This document shows positions 1-10,006 of a stretch of 64,000 bases of DNA, piece after piece. The position numbers and the translations under genes were made by a program. The notes below the pieces were generated by a model. That model was not told where the DNA came from and did no database searches. It worked only from the letters and a program-made list of their open reading frames with translations. Source of the DNA: Marinobacter antarcticus (GTDB lineage: Bacteria; Pseudomonadota; Gammaproteobacteria; Pseudomonadales; Oleiphilaceae); assembly GCF_900142385.1 (NCBI RefSeq), contig NZ_FRAQ01000001.1:2356001-2420000 (forward strand), given 5' to 3'. The number at the start of each line of letters is the position of its first letter. The first letter of the stretch is position 1.

Positions 1-94
1 AAATTGCCAGGAATACCCATAAAGACCAGAAGCCACGACGGTTATTGCGGAAGTTTCGTAAACGGCGTTGTTGAATCGGAGTCAGCGCCTTCAT
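1..94 (-). CDS. yejE: YejE-like ABC transporter permease, N-terminal fragment
   Basis: Partial gene running off the left edge. The reverse strand reads from an ATG at 94 as MKALTPIQQRRLRNFRNNRR and continues with a Trp-rich start of a membrane segment. This matches the start of YejE, the second inner-membrane permease of the Yej oligopeptide/microcin C importer. The start codon lies one base after the yejB stop, so the two are probably translationally coupled. Only about 31 codons are visible, so the identity leans on position after yejB and on the typical basic N-terminus. Confidence 0.8.
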   Translation of the reverse strand, partial: MKALTPIQQRRLRNFRNNRRGFWSLWVFLAI

Positions 95-95
95 G

Positions 96-1181
96 TTACG
101 CGCCCTCCCGGCTTTCAAAGTCGATGCGAGGATCTACCAGTACATAGGTGATGTCGCTGATCAGTTTGAGTGCCAGGCCCATCAGGGTAAATATAAACAA
201 GGTGCCAAAAATCACCGGGTAATCCCGGTTAAGAGCGGCCTCGAAACCGAGAAGGCCAAGGCCATCCAGCGAGAAAATGACCTCAATCAACAGAGACCCC
301 GTGAAGAACAGGGAGACCAGCACTCCTGGCAGGCTGGCAATAACGATCAGCATGGCGTTACGGAACACGTGCCCGTATAGAACCTGTTTCTCATCAAGGC
401 CTTTGGCTCTGGCCGTCACGACATAATGCTTACCGATTTCATCGAGAAATGAGTTCTTGGTGAGCAGGGTCAGTGTGGCAAAGCCGCCAATAACGTTAGC
501 GGTTACCGGTAAAACAAGATGCCAGAAATAATCCCCGACTTTCTGATACCAGTTGAGCTGGTCAAAGTCGGATGACGTTAGTCCGCGCAAAGGGAACCAG
601 TCGAAGTAGCTGCCTCCGGCAAACAGAACAATCAGCAGAATAGCGAACAGGAAACCCGGAATGGCATAGCCGATCACGATAGCGGAACTGCTCCAGACGT
701 CGAAACGGGAACCGTCTGAAACCGCTTTGCGAATTCCCAGAGGTATGGATATGAAGTAGATAATGAGCGTAGACCAGAGCCCAATAGAGATGGAGACGGG
801 CATTTTGTCCACAATCAGTTCGGCGACGCTTTTTTCCCGGAAGAAGGAATCGCCGAAATTGAAGGTGGCGTAGTCCTTTAGCATTTTGAAGAAACGCTCG
901 TGTGCCGGTTTATCGAAGCCGTACATCACTTCGATTTCTTTCAGCATTTCGTCGGGAATCCCGCGGGAGCCGCGTCGATCACCGGAAGCGCTGGAAACCT
1001 CCGCCCCTGTGTCGCCACCGGAGGCCCGTGCCAACGCGCTACCGCCATGGCCTTCCATTTCGGCAATCAGTTGCTCAACCGGTCCGCCAGGGGCTGCCTG
1101 GACGATCACGAAGTTGAGCAGCAGAATGCCGATCAGGGTAGGAATAATCAGCGCCAGGCGCCGGAGTATGTAGATGCCCAT
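96..1181 (-). CDS. yejB: YejB-like ABC transporter permease
   Basis: Inner-membrane permease of a Yej-type peptide importer. It begins with the hallmark N-terminus of binding-protein-dependent permeases ([20 protein letters not shown], first membrane helix) and has further hydrophobic segments near residues 130-155, 160-190, 220-245, 280-305 and 325-350. The 361-aa length fits YejB. A roughly 30-residue Gly/Ser/Ala-rich stretch at 45-75 lies in the periplasmic loop after helix 1. It sits between the substrate-binding protein gene upstream and yejE downstream, with short gaps, so it is one operon. The exact peptide substrate cannot be told from sequence. Confidence 0.9.
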   Translation of the reverse strand: MGIYILRRLALIIPTLIGILLLNFVIVQAAPGGPVEQLIAEMEGHGGSALARASGGDTGAEVSSASGDRRGSRGIPDEMLKEIEVMYGFDKPAHERFFKMLKDYATFNFGDSFFREKSVAELIVDKMPVSISIGLWSTLIIYFISIPLGIRKAVSDGSRFDVWSSSAIVIGYAIPGFLFAILLIVLFAGGSYFDWFPLRGLTSSDFDQLNWYQKVGDYFWHLVLPVTANVIGGFATLTLLTKNSFLDEIGKHYVVTARAKGLDEKQVLYGHVFRNAMLIVIASLPGVLVSLFFTGSLLIEVIFSLDGLGLLGFEAALNRDYPVIFGTLFIFTLMGLALKLISDITYVLVDPRIDFESREGA

Positions 1182-1196
1182 TTAGCGGCAGTTTCC

Positions 1197-3038
1197 TCAG
1201 GGCTCAGCCCACCAGTTGTCGAGGTCAGTACCGTTTTTGGGGGGCTTTTCCGGATGTTTCAGGTAGCTCCAGTAGGCAACACGGTCTTTCGCCAAGAACC
1301 AGTGTGGCACCACGTAATGCCCACTAAGCAGAACCCTGTCCAGGGCGCGGGTACGTTGCACCAGCTCTTCCCGGTCTGGCGCCTGTATAACCAGGCTCAC
1401 CAGTTCGCCGACGACAGGGTCACTCACGCCCGCATAATTACGGGAGCCGTTAATGTCCGCGGTGGAGGAGTGCCAGTACTCCCGCTGCTCGTTACCTGGG
1501 GAGTCTGACTGGCCGATACTCTGAGTAATCATGTCAAAGTCGAATTCACGCACACGCTGAACATATTGATTGCTGTCGACCAAACGCACGGATACATCAA
1601 TCCCGAGCCGCGCCAGGTTGTTTTTAAAGGGCAATACAACCCTCTCAAAGGTTTTCTGAAACAGCAGAATCTCGAACTTCAGCGGCTTGCCTGTTTCGCT
1701 GTGTATCATTTTTCCGTCACGAACTTCGTAGCCGGCTGAGCGTAAAAGGTCTATAGCCGTTCGAAGGTTTTTCCTGAGGCCTTGCTTACCGTCAGTGGAA
1801 GGCGCTTTGAAGGGCTCGGTGAAAATCTCTGGGTCCAGCTGCGCTCGATATTTTTCAAGAATTTCCAGCTCCCGGCCGGATGGCAAGCCGGTTGAGGCCA
1901 GTTCGCTGTTCTCGAAATAGCTGTTGGTGCGGGCATACTGACCGTAAAACAGGTTCTTGTTCGTCCACTCGAAATCAAAACCGTAAGTCAGTGCTTCCCG
2001 GACTCGCGGATCACTGAACACCTCCTTGCGAGTATTGAATATGAAGCCCTGCATGCCAGTGGGGCGGTGGTGTTCGATGGCCTCTTTGATGATCGTGCCG
2101 TTATCAAACTTGTCACCGATGTAGGCAGTGGCCCAGTTTTTGGCGGAGGATTCGATCCTGAAGTCAAAGTTGCCGGCTTTGAATGCCTCCAGCGCAACGG
2201 TGTCGTCGGTATAGTAGTCGTAGCGAATGCGGTCAAAGTTGAACCGGCCTTTGCGAACGGCGAGATCCTTCGCCCAGTAATCATCCATCCGCTCGTACAC
2301 AATGGAACGACCTGCTTCAAACGAGCCAATCCGGTAGGCGCCGCTACCAACGGGTGGGGTGAGGCCGTTCTCGCCAAACTCCCGGCTTTCCCAGTAATGC
2401 GCGGGCAGAATCGGCATCTGGCCAAGGATTAATGGGAGCTCCCGATTGCTGGTTTGCTGGAAGTCAAAGCGAATCCGCAGTGGGTTCTCAACTGTCACCT
2501 TGCTCACATCTGCATAGTAGTTGCGGTAAAACGGGTGGCCCTTGGTGGTAAGGGTTTCAAAGGAAAATGCCACATCTTCGGCGGTGATGGGCTCGCCATC
2601 CTGAAAGCGTGCTTCTTCCCGAAGATTGAAAACCACAAAGCTTCTGTTTTCGGGCGTTTCCACAGACTCTGCAATCAGGCCGTACATGGAAAACGCTTCA
2701 TCGGCCGAATATTCAAGCAGGGTGTCATAGACATAGTTGCTGATACCTGCCGCCGCCACACCGCGAATATCGAACGGATTGAAGGAATCAAAGCCGTTGG
2801 CCACCACAGCCATTTTCAGAGCCCCGCCTTTGGGAGCATCGGGGTTAATGTAATCGAAATGACTGAACCCCTCTGGATATTTGGGGGCGCCGTGCATCGC
2901 CAAGCCGTGAACAGGCTGAACTTCCGGATCAGAAGAGTCAGGCACAGTGTCGTTGGCAGAAAGAAAACTGGGGGAGGCCAGAAGGGCCAGGAATGTAAAA
3001 AGCGATGTAAGGCGTGAGGCGATAGGGATTCTTGTCAT
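1197..3038 (-). CDS. yejA: Extracellular solute-binding protein, YejA-like (SBP family 5)
   Basis: Periplasmic peptide-binding protein (family 5) that would deliver peptides to the YejB/YejE permeases. The ATG at 3038 gives a good signal peptide (MTRIPIASRLTSLF, then a hydrophobic run ending near SFLSA). A GTG further upstream at 3074 only adds charged residues before the signal, so the ATG was preferred. The mature protein shows the family pattern: a HGLAMHGAPKYPEGFSHFDY entry region, then a VVANGFDSFNPF stretch. Length is 613 aa, normal for YejA. It is the first gene of the minus-strand operon before yejB and yejE. Confidence 0.88.
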   Translation of the reverse strand: MTRIPIASRLTSLFTFLALLASPSFLSANDTVPDSSDPEVQPVHGLAMHGAPKYPEGFSHFDYINPDAPKGGALKMAVVANGFDSFNPFDIRGVAAAGISNYVYDTLLEYSADEAFSMYGLIAESVETPENRSFVVFNLREEARFQDGEPITAEDVAFSFETLTTKGHPFYRNYYADVSKVTVENPLRIRFDFQQTSNRELPLILGQMPILPAHYWESREFGENGLTPPVGSGAYRIGSFEAGRSIVYERMDDYWAKDLAVRKGRFNFDRIRYDYYTDDTVALEAFKAGNFDFRIESSAKNWATAYIGDKFDNGTIIKEAIEHHRPTGMQGFIFNTRKEVFSDPRVREALTYGFDFEWTNKNLFYGQYARTNSYFENSELASTGLPSGRELEILEKYRAQLDPEIFTEPFKAPSTDGKQGLRKNLRTAIDLLRSAGYEVRDGKMIHSETGKPLKFEILLFQKTFERVVLPFKNNLARLGIDVSVRLVDSNQYVQRVREFDFDMITQSIGQSDSPGNEQREYWHSSTADINGSRNYAGVSDPVVGELVSLVIQAPDREELVQRTRALDRVLLSGHYVVPHWFLAKDRVAYWSYLKHPEKPPKNGTDLDNWWAEP

Positions 3039-3070
3039 GAGTCTCGCACGTTCTGGAGTTTCAGGCCGGC

Positions 3071-3092
3071 GCACCGGGCATCCTGCCCGGCG
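3071..3092 (-). repeat. GC-rich hairpin between mltD and yejA
   Basis: Inverted repeat gcaccgggca / tgcccggcgc with a 2-3 nt loop, just after the mltD gene and 33 bases before the yejA start on the same strand. No T-run follows on the minus strand, so it is not a typical intrinsic terminator. It could sit in the yejA leader RNA or attenuate read-through from mltD. Confidence 0.5.
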
Positions 3093-3174
3093 CCCTTGTT
3101 CCGCTGCTCTTGATCTCTAATCCATTATGATTCTTATAGTTTCTTAAAGTTCCGGTCCCGTGAACCTATGATCT

Positions 3175-4896
3175 TTACGGGCTGTTCCGGATGTCGACGT
3201 AGAGTACCAGACTTTGCCCCGGTTGCAGATAACGCGAGGTGTTCAGGTCGTTCCAGCTTGCGATGTCCCGCACATTCACCGAAAAGTGGTTGGCGATGCG
3301 CGCAAGGGAATCGCCCTTGCGGACGCGATAACCCACTTTACGAACCATTGCTTTGCCACGGGTTCCGCTGGCCGATGCAAGCGTAGGTTGTGCAGTTTTT
3401 GACCAGATTACCAGTTCCTTACCCGGCATAAGCGGGTCACCAGGTGCCATGCCGTTCCATGCGGAAACCTGGCGTACAGAAACCCGATGCTCTCTTGCGA
3501 TATCCCAGAAGGTGTCACCGCGGCGAACGGTATATCGCAGCTTATTGCCATCACGCTTTTTGGCCTGTTTACGCTCAAGCCGCTGGGATGCGCTGAGGGC
3601 ATAGGCATCGGAGTTCTTGGCGGCCGAAGGTATCATCAGGCGCTGGCCAATACGGATAAGGTCACTGTTAAGGTTGTTCACCTGTTGCAGTACCGCCGGC
3701 GTTGTTGAGAATTTTCTGGAGATAGTGTTCAGGCTGTCGCCGGACTTAACCATATAGTTACGCCAGGACACGCGCTTGCCCGGCGGGATTTCTGCAAGTG
3801 CTGAACGGAAGGTTTCGGCATTCTGATGAGGTATGAGCAACCGGTGCGGACCTTCCGGCGATGTTGCCCAACGGTTGTAGGACGGATTGAGCAGATATAT
3901 TTCGTCAATATCGACGCCCGCAAGTTCAGCGGCCTGGGCCAGGTCCAGTTGCCCGCCGGTTTCGACGACCTCAAAATAAGGCTCATCCGTCAGAGCAGGC
4001 AATTCAATACCATAAGCTTCCGGATTATCGAATATTTTCGCCAGGGCGATCAGTTTAGGTACGTAGTGACGTGTTTCCCGTGGCAACTGCAGTGACCAGA
4101 AGTCCTCAGGCTTGTTGCTTTTACGGTTACGCCTCATAGCGCTGGAAACCGTGCCCCCGCCGCTGTTATAGGCGGCCAGGGCCAGAGTGTAATCGCCGCC
4201 AAACCGGTTAGTCAGGCGGTCAAGATAGGTGAGCGCTGCGTCTGTAGCAGCAATCACATCACGGCGCTCATCGTGCCACCAGCTCTGGGTAAGGCCGAAG
4301 TATTTTCCGGTTGACGGGATAAACTGCCAAAGCCCTGCTGCACGGCCATGAGAATAAGCAAACGGGTCGAACGCACTTTCAACGATGGGCAGCAGTGCAA
4401 ACTCTGCAGGCAGCCCGCGCTTCTCTGTCTCGTTAACAATGTAGTTCAGGTAACGGCTTCCGCGCTCGACTACCCGATTAATATAGTCGGGGTGCTTTGC
4501 ATACCAGTTCAGCTGATCTCTGACGCGCCTGTTGTCGACATCATGATCAAGGACGAAGCCTGCTCGCAGGCGGTTCCACAAATCTGTCTGCCCGGGTTCT
4601 TCGTTTACGGTACTGTTTGCAGTACTCTGCTCTGGATTATCGAGCGTTTCCCGGGCTTCGCGCGCGGCCACCTTGAGTTCAGGAGACATGGCATCATCAA
4701 GCGGTTCATTGCGAACTGCATCGCTGCTTTTGCCGGTCTCCACGGATTCCTTGAGACCTTTGTCTCCAGCGGCGAGTGTTACCTGGTCTGAGTCAAGTGG
4801 GTCTTCCTGGGCCGCATCTGTTGACGAGTATAGAGAACTGCAGCCACCTGTAAGGGCGCCAATGAATAACAGCAGTGGCAATTGTTTGACCGACAT
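3175..4896 (-). CDS. mltD: Membrane-bound lytic murein transglycosylase D
   Basis: Outer-membrane lipoprotein that cleaves peptidoglycan glycan strands. A lipobox LTGGC gives Cys19 as the lipidation site. An acidic linker of about 80 residues is followed by the SLT domain (about 145-290), with the catalytic Glu173 in PIVESAF and the downstream GLWQFIPSTG motif. Three LysM repeats follow near residues 380-425, 450-490 and 523-567; the E. coli enzyme has two. The 573-aa length includes the extra LysM. The gene order mltD, gloB, methyltransferase, rnhA, dnaQ is conserved in gammaproteobacteria. Transcribed alone from the minus strand. Confidence 0.93.
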   Translation of the reverse strand: MSVKQLPLLLFIGALTGGCSSLYSSTDAAQEDPLDSDQVTLAAGDKGLKESVETGKSSDAVRNEPLDDAMSPELKVAAREARETLDNPEQSTANSTVNEEPGQTDLWNRLRAGFVLDHDVDNRRVRDQLNWYAKHPDYINRVVERGSRYLNYIVNETEKRGLPAEFALLPIVESAFDPFAYSHGRAAGLWQFIPSTGKYFGLTQSWWHDERRDVIAATDAALTYLDRLTNRFGGDYTLALAAYNSGGGTVSSAMRRNRKSNKPEDFWSLQLPRETRHYVPKLIALAKIFDNPEAYGIELPALTDEPYFEVVETGGQLDLAQAAELAGVDIDEIYLLNPSYNRWATSPEGPHRLLIPHQNAETFRSALAEIPPGKRVSWRNYMVKSGDSLNTISRKFSTTPAVLQQVNNLNSDLIRIGQRLMIPSAAKNSDAYALSASQRLERKQAKKRDGNKLRYTVRRGDTFWDIAREHRVSVRQVSAWNGMAPGDPLMPGKELVIWSKTAQPTLASASGTRGKAMVRKVGYRVRKGDSLARIANHFSVNVRDIASWNDLNTSRYLQPGQSLVLYVDIRNSP

Positions 4897-5051
4897 AGGC
4901 GATTTCCGGCTCTGGGTTGTAGTCGGGTTTCATGTTTGAAAACCCGGCGTATTTAATAAGTTACGAGCAAAAAGATAAACGATTTTATGGGAGCTCGTTT
5001 CCAGCGGTCAAGAAACCTCTCGTTACGGCGGTGACAGGATTTGTTAACCGC

Positions 5052-5846
5052 TCAGAAATTATCTTTACCGTGCCTTATAGCTGCAAAAATGGCGCTGTCA
5101 GAATCTGCGGGCAGGCCTTGCTCCGTACAGTACTGTTTTGCGACACTCACGACTGCCGGATCATCCCAGCGCAGGAACGGGTTTAGCCGCTTTTCATCCT
5201 CAAGTATCGAAGGCACGGTTGGCTCGCCGGCTTCTCTGCGCTCCTTGCATTGACGCTCGAAGGCTTCGAGTTCGCTGTCGTCAGGCAACCAGCTTCGGGC
5301 AAAACGAAGGTTGGCCAAGGTATACTCGTGGGCGCAATACACGGCCGTGGTTCCGGGGAGCTCACGGATGGATTTCAGTGACTCAAGCATTTGCGCAGCT
5401 GTACCTTCAAACAGGCGGCCGCAACCACACACGAAAAGGGTGTCGCCACAAAACAGGGCGGGGCGGCCGGCGATCTCAACATCGGTAAAGAACGCTATGT
5501 GGTCCAGCGTGTGTCCCGGGACGCTCATTACCTGGAATGTGACATGCTCCCACACGACTTCATCACCGGGATGAACGCTATTGGTGTTGCCTTGAAAAGG
5601 TGACTCAGCTGGCCCGATTACCCGGCAGTCAGGGTAACCCTGGATCAAAGCTTTAATTCCACCAACGTGATCCGGGTGGTGATGAGTAACCAGAATGGTA
5701 TCCAGTGTTAGCCCGTTTTCTTCAATGTGATTCTGTACTGGCTTGGCTTCGCCGGGATCTACAATCAGAGCTTTACCGGTGTCAGTGTCGGCAAGACACC
5801 AGATGTAGTTGTCACTGAACGCCGGGATGGCAGAGATGGTGAGCAT
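5052..5846 (-). CDS. gloB: Hydroxyacylglutathione hydrolase (glyoxalase II)
   Basis: Hydrolyses S-lactoylglutathione to D-lactate and glutathione in methylglyoxal detoxification. It has the metallo-beta-lactamase fold signature THHHPDH at about residues 54-60, a PGHTLDH motif near 110, the FCGDTLF metal ligand and the C-terminal HAGH domain ([14 protein letters not shown]). At 264 aa it is slightly longer than E. coli GloB. Divergent from the methyltransferase gene at 5972, with about 125 bases between them that must hold both promoters. Confidence 0.93.
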   Translation of the reverse strand: MLTISAIPAFSDNYIWCLADTDTGKALIVDPGEAKPVQNHIEENGLTLDTILVTHHHPDHVGGIKALIQGYPDCRVIGPAESPFQGNTNSVHPGDEVVWEHVTFQVMSVPGHTLDHIAFFTDVEIAGRPALFCGDTLFVCGCGRLFEGTAAQMLESLKSIRELPGTTAVYCAHEYTLANLRFARSWLPDDSELEAFERQCKERREAGEPTVPSILEDEKRLNPFLRWDDPAVVSVAKQYCTEQGLPADSDSAIFAAIRHGKDNF

Positions 5847-5971
5847 CAGATGTCCCCGTATATGCTTGGCAAGTGTGCCTGATATGATAGAGCATTAAGC
5901 TCGTAGCCCCAACAACCTCTGAGCCAGTAGCTTTTCTACAGGCCCTTTTTAAAAGCGGGAGTATAGGCAGT

Positions 5972-6757
5972 GTGAAGAAAAGCCAGGTCATTGATTATCC
6001 GTCCCGGCACGAGAGCTTTGAAGGCTGGTTCCAGACACCTCTAGGGCGCGCTCTGTTGTCGGACCAGCGTAGTTTTCTGGATCGCAAACTCGCCCGCCTG
6101 ACAGGTGCAAGACAGCTTCAGGTAAGCGTCAGCCACCGGATTCCGCTTACCAACGGCACTGATTTTTCACAGAAAGTGATGACTACGCCCAAGTGGTTCA
6201 CGAGTATCCCCGATGGGGTTGTGGTGTGCGACGCGGATGAACTGCCGTTCCCCGGCGACTCCATGGATCTGGTTGTGCTTCATCACACTGCCGACTTCTC
6301 GCCTTATCCTCACGAGGCGCTTCGGGAGGCAGCCCGGGTTTTGAGGGGGGAGGGCACTATCGCTCTTGTTGGCTTTAATCCTGTGAGTGCCTGGGGCGTG
6401 CGGAGGTTGCTTTCGCGACATCGTGGCGGCCCTTGGGGAGGGCGCTTTCTTTTACGCCGGCGTATGGAAGACTGGCTTCACTTGCTGGGCTTTCAGGTTG
6501 AAGTTTCGGTGACCCGTTTTTTTCATTTGCCTCTCCAGCGCAGTGGTCGTAGGGCATCTGGCCGGTTCGGCGAACGCTTGATGGGTAATGGGTTCCTGCC
6601 AGTCGGAGCATATTACTGTATTCTTGCGAAAAAAAGGGTGACCGCCCGCATTCCCAGACGGCCAGCCTGGCGCCAGAGCAATGTCATGGGAATACGGGGA
6701 ACCGTAAGCGCATCCAGGGGCTGTCCGCCACAGAGCCTGATCCATCCCGAAGACTGA
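5972..6757 (+). CDS. SAM-dependent methyltransferase, YafS-like
   Basis: Class I methyltransferase found between gloB and rnhA in many gammaproteobacteria, as E. coli yafS is. It starts at GTG 5972. A methyltransferase-11-type core lies around residues 80-150, with ELPFPGDSMDLVVLHHTADF followed by a conserved REAARVLRGEGTIALVGFNP segment, the post-motif-II region of SAM enzymes. The motif I glycine loop is weak, as in other YafS relatives. Substrate unknown. The C-terminal 60 residues are Arg/Pro-rich and look unstructured. rnhA starts 47 bases downstream on the same strand. Confidence 0.75.
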   Translation: MKKSQVIDYPSRHESFEGWFQTPLGRALLSDQRSFLDRKLARLTGARQLQVSVSHRIPLTNGTDFSQKVMTTPKWFTSIPDGVVVCDADELPFPGDSMDLVVLHHTADFSPYPHEALREAARVLRGEGTIALVGFNPVSAWGVRRLLSRHRGGPWGGRFLLRRRMEDWLHLLGFQVEVSVTRFFHLPLQRSGRRASGRFGERLMGNGFLPVGAYYCILAKKRVTARIPRRPAWRQSNVMGIRGTVSASRGCPPQSLIHPED

Positions 6758-6804
6758 ACTGGCCACTATGAGCCATCTATAACTATGTACATGCAGGAGT
6801 TTTA

Positions 6805-7248
6805 ATGTCCGGAAAGGTGATTCTGTACACCGATGGAGCCTGTAAAGGCAACCCTGGGCCCGGTGGATGGGGTGTCGTGCTCCGTTATGGTGGTTCATCT
6901 AAAACAATGCATGGTGGCGAACGCCATACTACCAACAACCGAATGGAGCTAATGGCTGCAATTCAGGGGCTGAAAGCGCTGAAGCGTGGCTGTGAGGTAG
7001 AGCTGTATACGGATTCTCAGTATGTGCGCAAGGGCATTACCGAGTGGCTTTCAGGCTGGAAACGTAATGGCTGGAAAACATCGTCGAAAAAGCCGGTTAA
7101 AAACGATGACTTGTGGCGTGAGCTTGATACGGAAACCGCAAACCATAAAGTTAACTGGCATTGGGTTAAAGGCCATACCGGTGTTCCTGATAACGAACTC
7201 GCAGATGAGCTTGCAAACAAGGGTGTTGCCGAACTGGCAGGCAGCTGA
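6805..7248 (+). CDS. rnhA: Ribonuclease HI
   Basis: Degrades the RNA strand of RNA-DNA hybrids. The acidic catalytic set is visible: Asp in [15 protein letters not shown], Glu in TNNRMEL, Asp in LYTDSQYV and the C-terminal Asp in [12 protein letters not shown]. The basic handle region ([17 protein letters not shown]) is present. Length 147 aa, standard. An AGGAG ribosome site lies seven bases before ATG 6805. dnaQ follows 18 bases after the stop, an arrangement shared with many gammaproteobacteria, although E. coli has them divergent. Confidence 0.97.
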   Translation: MSGKVILYTDGACKGNPGPGGWGVVLRYGGSSKTMHGGERHTTNNRMELMAAIQGLKALKRGCEVELYTDSQYVRKGITEWLSGWKRNGWKTSSKKPVKNDDLWRELDTETANHKVNWHWVKGHTGVPDNELADELANKGVAELAGS

Positions 7249-7266
7249 AACGCCCCCTGAACTGGT

Positions 7267-7986
7267 GTGGGAATTATGAGACAGATTGTACTGGATACAG
7301 AAACAACAGGTATTGACCCGGCAGAAGGGCATCGGATTATCGAGATCGGCTGTGTCGAGATGATGGAGCGCCAGCCCACAGGCCGCAACTATCACGTCTA
7401 CATCAACCCCGAACGTGAAGTTGAAGCGGAAGCCATTGCTATCCACGGGATTACTAACGAATTTCTGGTTGATAAGCCAAAATTTGCAGAGGTCGCAGAT
7501 GAGTTTTTTGAATTCATAAACGGCGCAGAGCTTGTGATTCACAACGCAGCGTTCGACGTGGGCTTTATGGATTCGGAGTTTGCCCGGATGAAGCCTGTGC
7601 GAAAAACGGCCGACTATTGTGGCGTTGTGGATTCCCTTGCAATTGCCCGGGCAAAGCACCCTGGCCAGAAGAATAATCTGAACGCTCTGTGCAAGCGCTA
7701 CGGTGTTGATAACAGCAATCGGGAACTTCATGGAGCGCTGCTGGACGCGGAAATTCTTGCAGATGTTTACCTGCTTCTCACGGGCGGACAAACCGCTTTG
7801 TCTCTCGATGCTGGCGCTGAGAACGGTGGTGGCCCCCGAGGTATTCGCAGGCTGAGTTCAGACCGGCCCGCACTGGCTGTTGTTAAACCTACTGCGACTG
7901 AGAATGAGGCTCATCAAGCATTTCTTTTAGCCCTTGAAAAGAAGGCTGGCGAAACTGTCTGGAGCAAACTTGAAGGTGCAGAATGA
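7267..7986 (+). CDS. dnaQ: DNA polymerase III epsilon subunit (proofreading exonuclease)
   Basis: 3'-5' proofreading exonuclease of the replicative polymerase. Exo motifs are intact: DTETTG (about residues 7-12), HNAAFDVGFMDSEF near 98 and the Exo III HGALLDAEILADVYL near 158. Just after it comes QTALSL, which fits the beta-clamp-binding motif known in epsilon (QTSMAF in E. coli). The C-terminal tail of about 50 residues would hold the segment that binds the alpha subunit. Length 239 aa. It probably shares a transcript with rnhA. Confidence 0.96.
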   Translation: MGIMRQIVLDTETTGIDPAEGHRIIEIGCVEMMERQPTGRNYHVYINPEREVEAEAIAIHGITNEFLVDKPKFAEVADEFFEFINGAELVIHNAAFDVGFMDSEFARMKPVRKTADYCGVVDSLAIARAKHPGQKNNLNALCKRYGVDNSNRELHGALLDAEILADVYLLLTGGQTALSLDAGAENGGGPRGIRRLSSDRPALAVVKPTATENEAHQAFLLALEKKAGETVWSKLEGAE

Positions 7987-8027
7987 GAACTGTGTCTGCC
8001 TGTACCAATTGTTACATTCCAGCTTTG

Positions 8028-8055
8028 TTGAGGTACTTGAGTTTTATGTTATAAG
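8028..8055 (+). promoter_or_regulatory. Candidate sigma-70 promoter upstream of fimL-like gene
   Basis: TTGAGG and TATAAG separated by 16 bases in an AT-rich stretch, 150 bases before the fimL-like start. Between it and the gene is a short imperfect stem (AGCCGG/CCGGCT near 8092-8113). Assigned by eye only. Confidence 0.35.
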
Positions 8056-8204
8056 TAATGATAAGTACGCCAGTTTTTTGATTGCGCACTTCAGCCGGAA
8101 GGATTAAACCGGCTCATAATAAAAAGGTCTGACACGGGTCATTGGCAGACTATTTTCACTTGGACCGTGCGGAAGTCTCCGCGGATTATTAACAGGAAGC
8201 GTTT

Positions 8205-9917
8205 ATGGTTCAATCGTCTCTGGCGACGAAATCGCAGTCGTTTGATCTGGTCAAAAGTGAAATAGAGCAGACCATCAAGCAGGCCGAATCCAGTCTTGAG
8301 CGCTTTCAGGAAAACCGCGAGAGCGGTGAAGATCTGCAGAATTGTCTGGATTTCCTGAACCAGCTTCGCGGCATTTTTATCCTGGTAGAGCTCCGTGGCG
8401 GAACATTGCTGTGTCAGGAAGCGGTGACCATGGCCAACGATGTTCCTGTTGGCGCAAACGACGATAAAAATATCCTGCTGACTACCTTGAGCAACGCGTT
8501 GTTTATTCTTCGTCGTTACGTCGAGTACTACCAGCAGCAGCGAGAAGATCACCCCGAACTGTTGCTGCCGGTCATCAACGAGCTGCGTGAAGCTCGCCGT
8601 GAAAAACCTTACCCCGAATCCCGCTTTTTCGAAGTTGATTTAGATGTAAAGGACCGCCCTGACTTTAGTGACGGCCTGTCTGTTCCGGTTTTTGAAGGCA
8701 ATGAAGCTGAATATGAGATTGTTGCCAGGCGCATGCGCCTGACCTATCAGGTAGCCCTGCTGGGCCTGCTCCAAAATCGTAACCCCGTGGTCAGCCAGAA
8801 ACTCATAGGCCGCTCCGCACGCGGGTTTGTCCGGTTATGCCAGGGGGCTCCGATGGGGCAGATGTGGTGTCTTGTTGCGATAGCAGCGGATACCATGCTG
8901 GATCGTGCAATGCCTTTCACCAAAGCCCGTAAGCGCATGTTCATGCGAATCGAAAAATACGCGCGGGAAGTGGTTTATGTAGGCAAGGTAGCAACGACCA
9001 AGGATGCGCCAGATTCCCTCATTCGCGATCTTGTTTATCTCCTTTACCGTAGCGGCTCCGGGAACCCGGAAGTCACCAGAGTTCTTTCTGCTTTTCAGCT
9101 GACCCCCGCCGAGTTTCCGGATTCCATTCTGGAGGCTCACGCCCGGCGCCTGTATGGCCCTGGCTCAGATGTACTGAAATCGCTCTCCGAAGCCTTGCAG
9201 GACGAGTTGAACCAGCTGAAAGACAAGCTCGATATCATCGAACGCGGCATTGAGCCAGACCTGGCTGAACTGTCATCCATTGCCGATGCGCTTGAGCGTC
9301 TTGGCAACACTCTGGCAATGCTTGATCTCAATCGGTTGGCAGCTATTGCCCGCCAAGAAGCCGTAAGGTTGAGAGAATGGGAGGCTGAATCCCGGCTGCC
9401 CGGTGAAGAAGAGCTGTTCCGTCTCGCAGACTCTGTACTGGGTATTGAAGACGCAGTCATGCAGATTGTCAGCCGCGGTATCACATCAGAGACTGACTCG
9501 CTGGCGGGCAATGAGCGGAGTCGTGAAGAATCCGTTTATCTTCAGGAAGCCGTCTATGTGGTTGCCGATGAAGCCCGAAGTGCGCTGACGCTTGCCAAAC
9601 GCGCGATTACTGCGTTTGTCGAATCGGATTATGACAGGCTCCATCTCGCCAATCTTCCGGCAACCTTGCACAGTATCTGGGGTGGGCTGAAAATGGTGAA
9701 TGACTCCGGTGCAGCGCACGTACTTGAGCGTGTTGCAGCTTCCATTCAGGAGCGTTTACTGGATGCCCGTGAAGCACCAGAAACTCAAGTGCTAGAAGCA
9801 CTGGCAGATGCTCTGACCTCCCTTGAGTACTATATAGAGGGCATTGGTAAGCGCGAGGAGAGCAATGCAGACCTGCTCAGGCTGGCGGAAACATCGCTGG
9901 ATGATGTGGGCCTTTGA
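8205..9917 (+). CDS. fimL: FimL-like regulator of type IV pili and virulence
   Basis: A 570-aa cytoplasmic protein resembling Pseudomonas FimL, which shares homology with the N-terminal part of the ChpA chemosensory kinase and affects cAMP, twitching and surface sensing. It is almost fully helical and Hpt-like (four-helix style stretches around 20-130, 185-270, 300-420, 460-560), and I see no conserved phosphoacceptor His motif (HxxKG), as expected for FimL. An AGGAAG ribosome site precedes ATG 8205. Its place after dnaQ is close to the Pseudomonas arrangement. No kinase or receiver domain is present. Family assignment is from pattern memory, not from a search. Confidence 0.72.
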   Translation: MVQSSLATKSQSFDLVKSEIEQTIKQAESSLERFQENRESGEDLQNCLDFLNQLRGIFILVELRGGTLLCQEAVTMANDVPVGANDDKNILLTTLSNALFILRRYVEYYQQQREDHPELLLPVINELREARREKPYPESRFFEVDLDVKDRPDFSDGLSVPVFEGNEAEYEIVARRMRLTYQVALLGLLQNRNPVVSQKLIGRSARGFVRLCQGAPMGQMWCLVAIAADTMLDRAMPFTKARKRMFMRIEKYAREVVYVGKVATTKDAPDSLIRDLVYLLYRSGSGNPEVTRVLSAFQLTPAEFPDSILEAHARRLYGPGSDVLKSLSEALQDELNQLKDKLDIIERGIEPDLAELSSIADALERLGNTLAMLDLNRLAAIARQEAVRLREWEAESRLPGEEELFRLADSVLGIEDAVMQIVSRGITSETDSLAGNERSREESVYLQEAVYVVADEARSALTLAKRAITAFVESDYDRLHLANLPATLHSIWGGLKMVNDSGAAHVLERVAASIQERLLDAREAPETQVLEALADALTSLEYYIEGIGKREESNADLLRLAETSLDDVGL

Positions 9918-9940
9918 CGTTGGCATGACGCCGTGGCATC

Positions 9941-9983
9941 AGCTAACAAAAAACCCGCGCAAGGCGCGGGTTTTTTGTTAGCT
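9941..9983. terminator. Bidirectional intrinsic terminator
   Basis: Perfect 20-bp stem (9941-9960 with 9964-9983), loop AAG, GC core cccgcgc flanked by A and T runs so it works on both strands. It sits between the convergent fimL-like gene and the SCP2 gene. Confidence 0.95.
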
Positions 9984-10006
9984 CAGCTCTGGTCAACGAG
10001 GGGCAT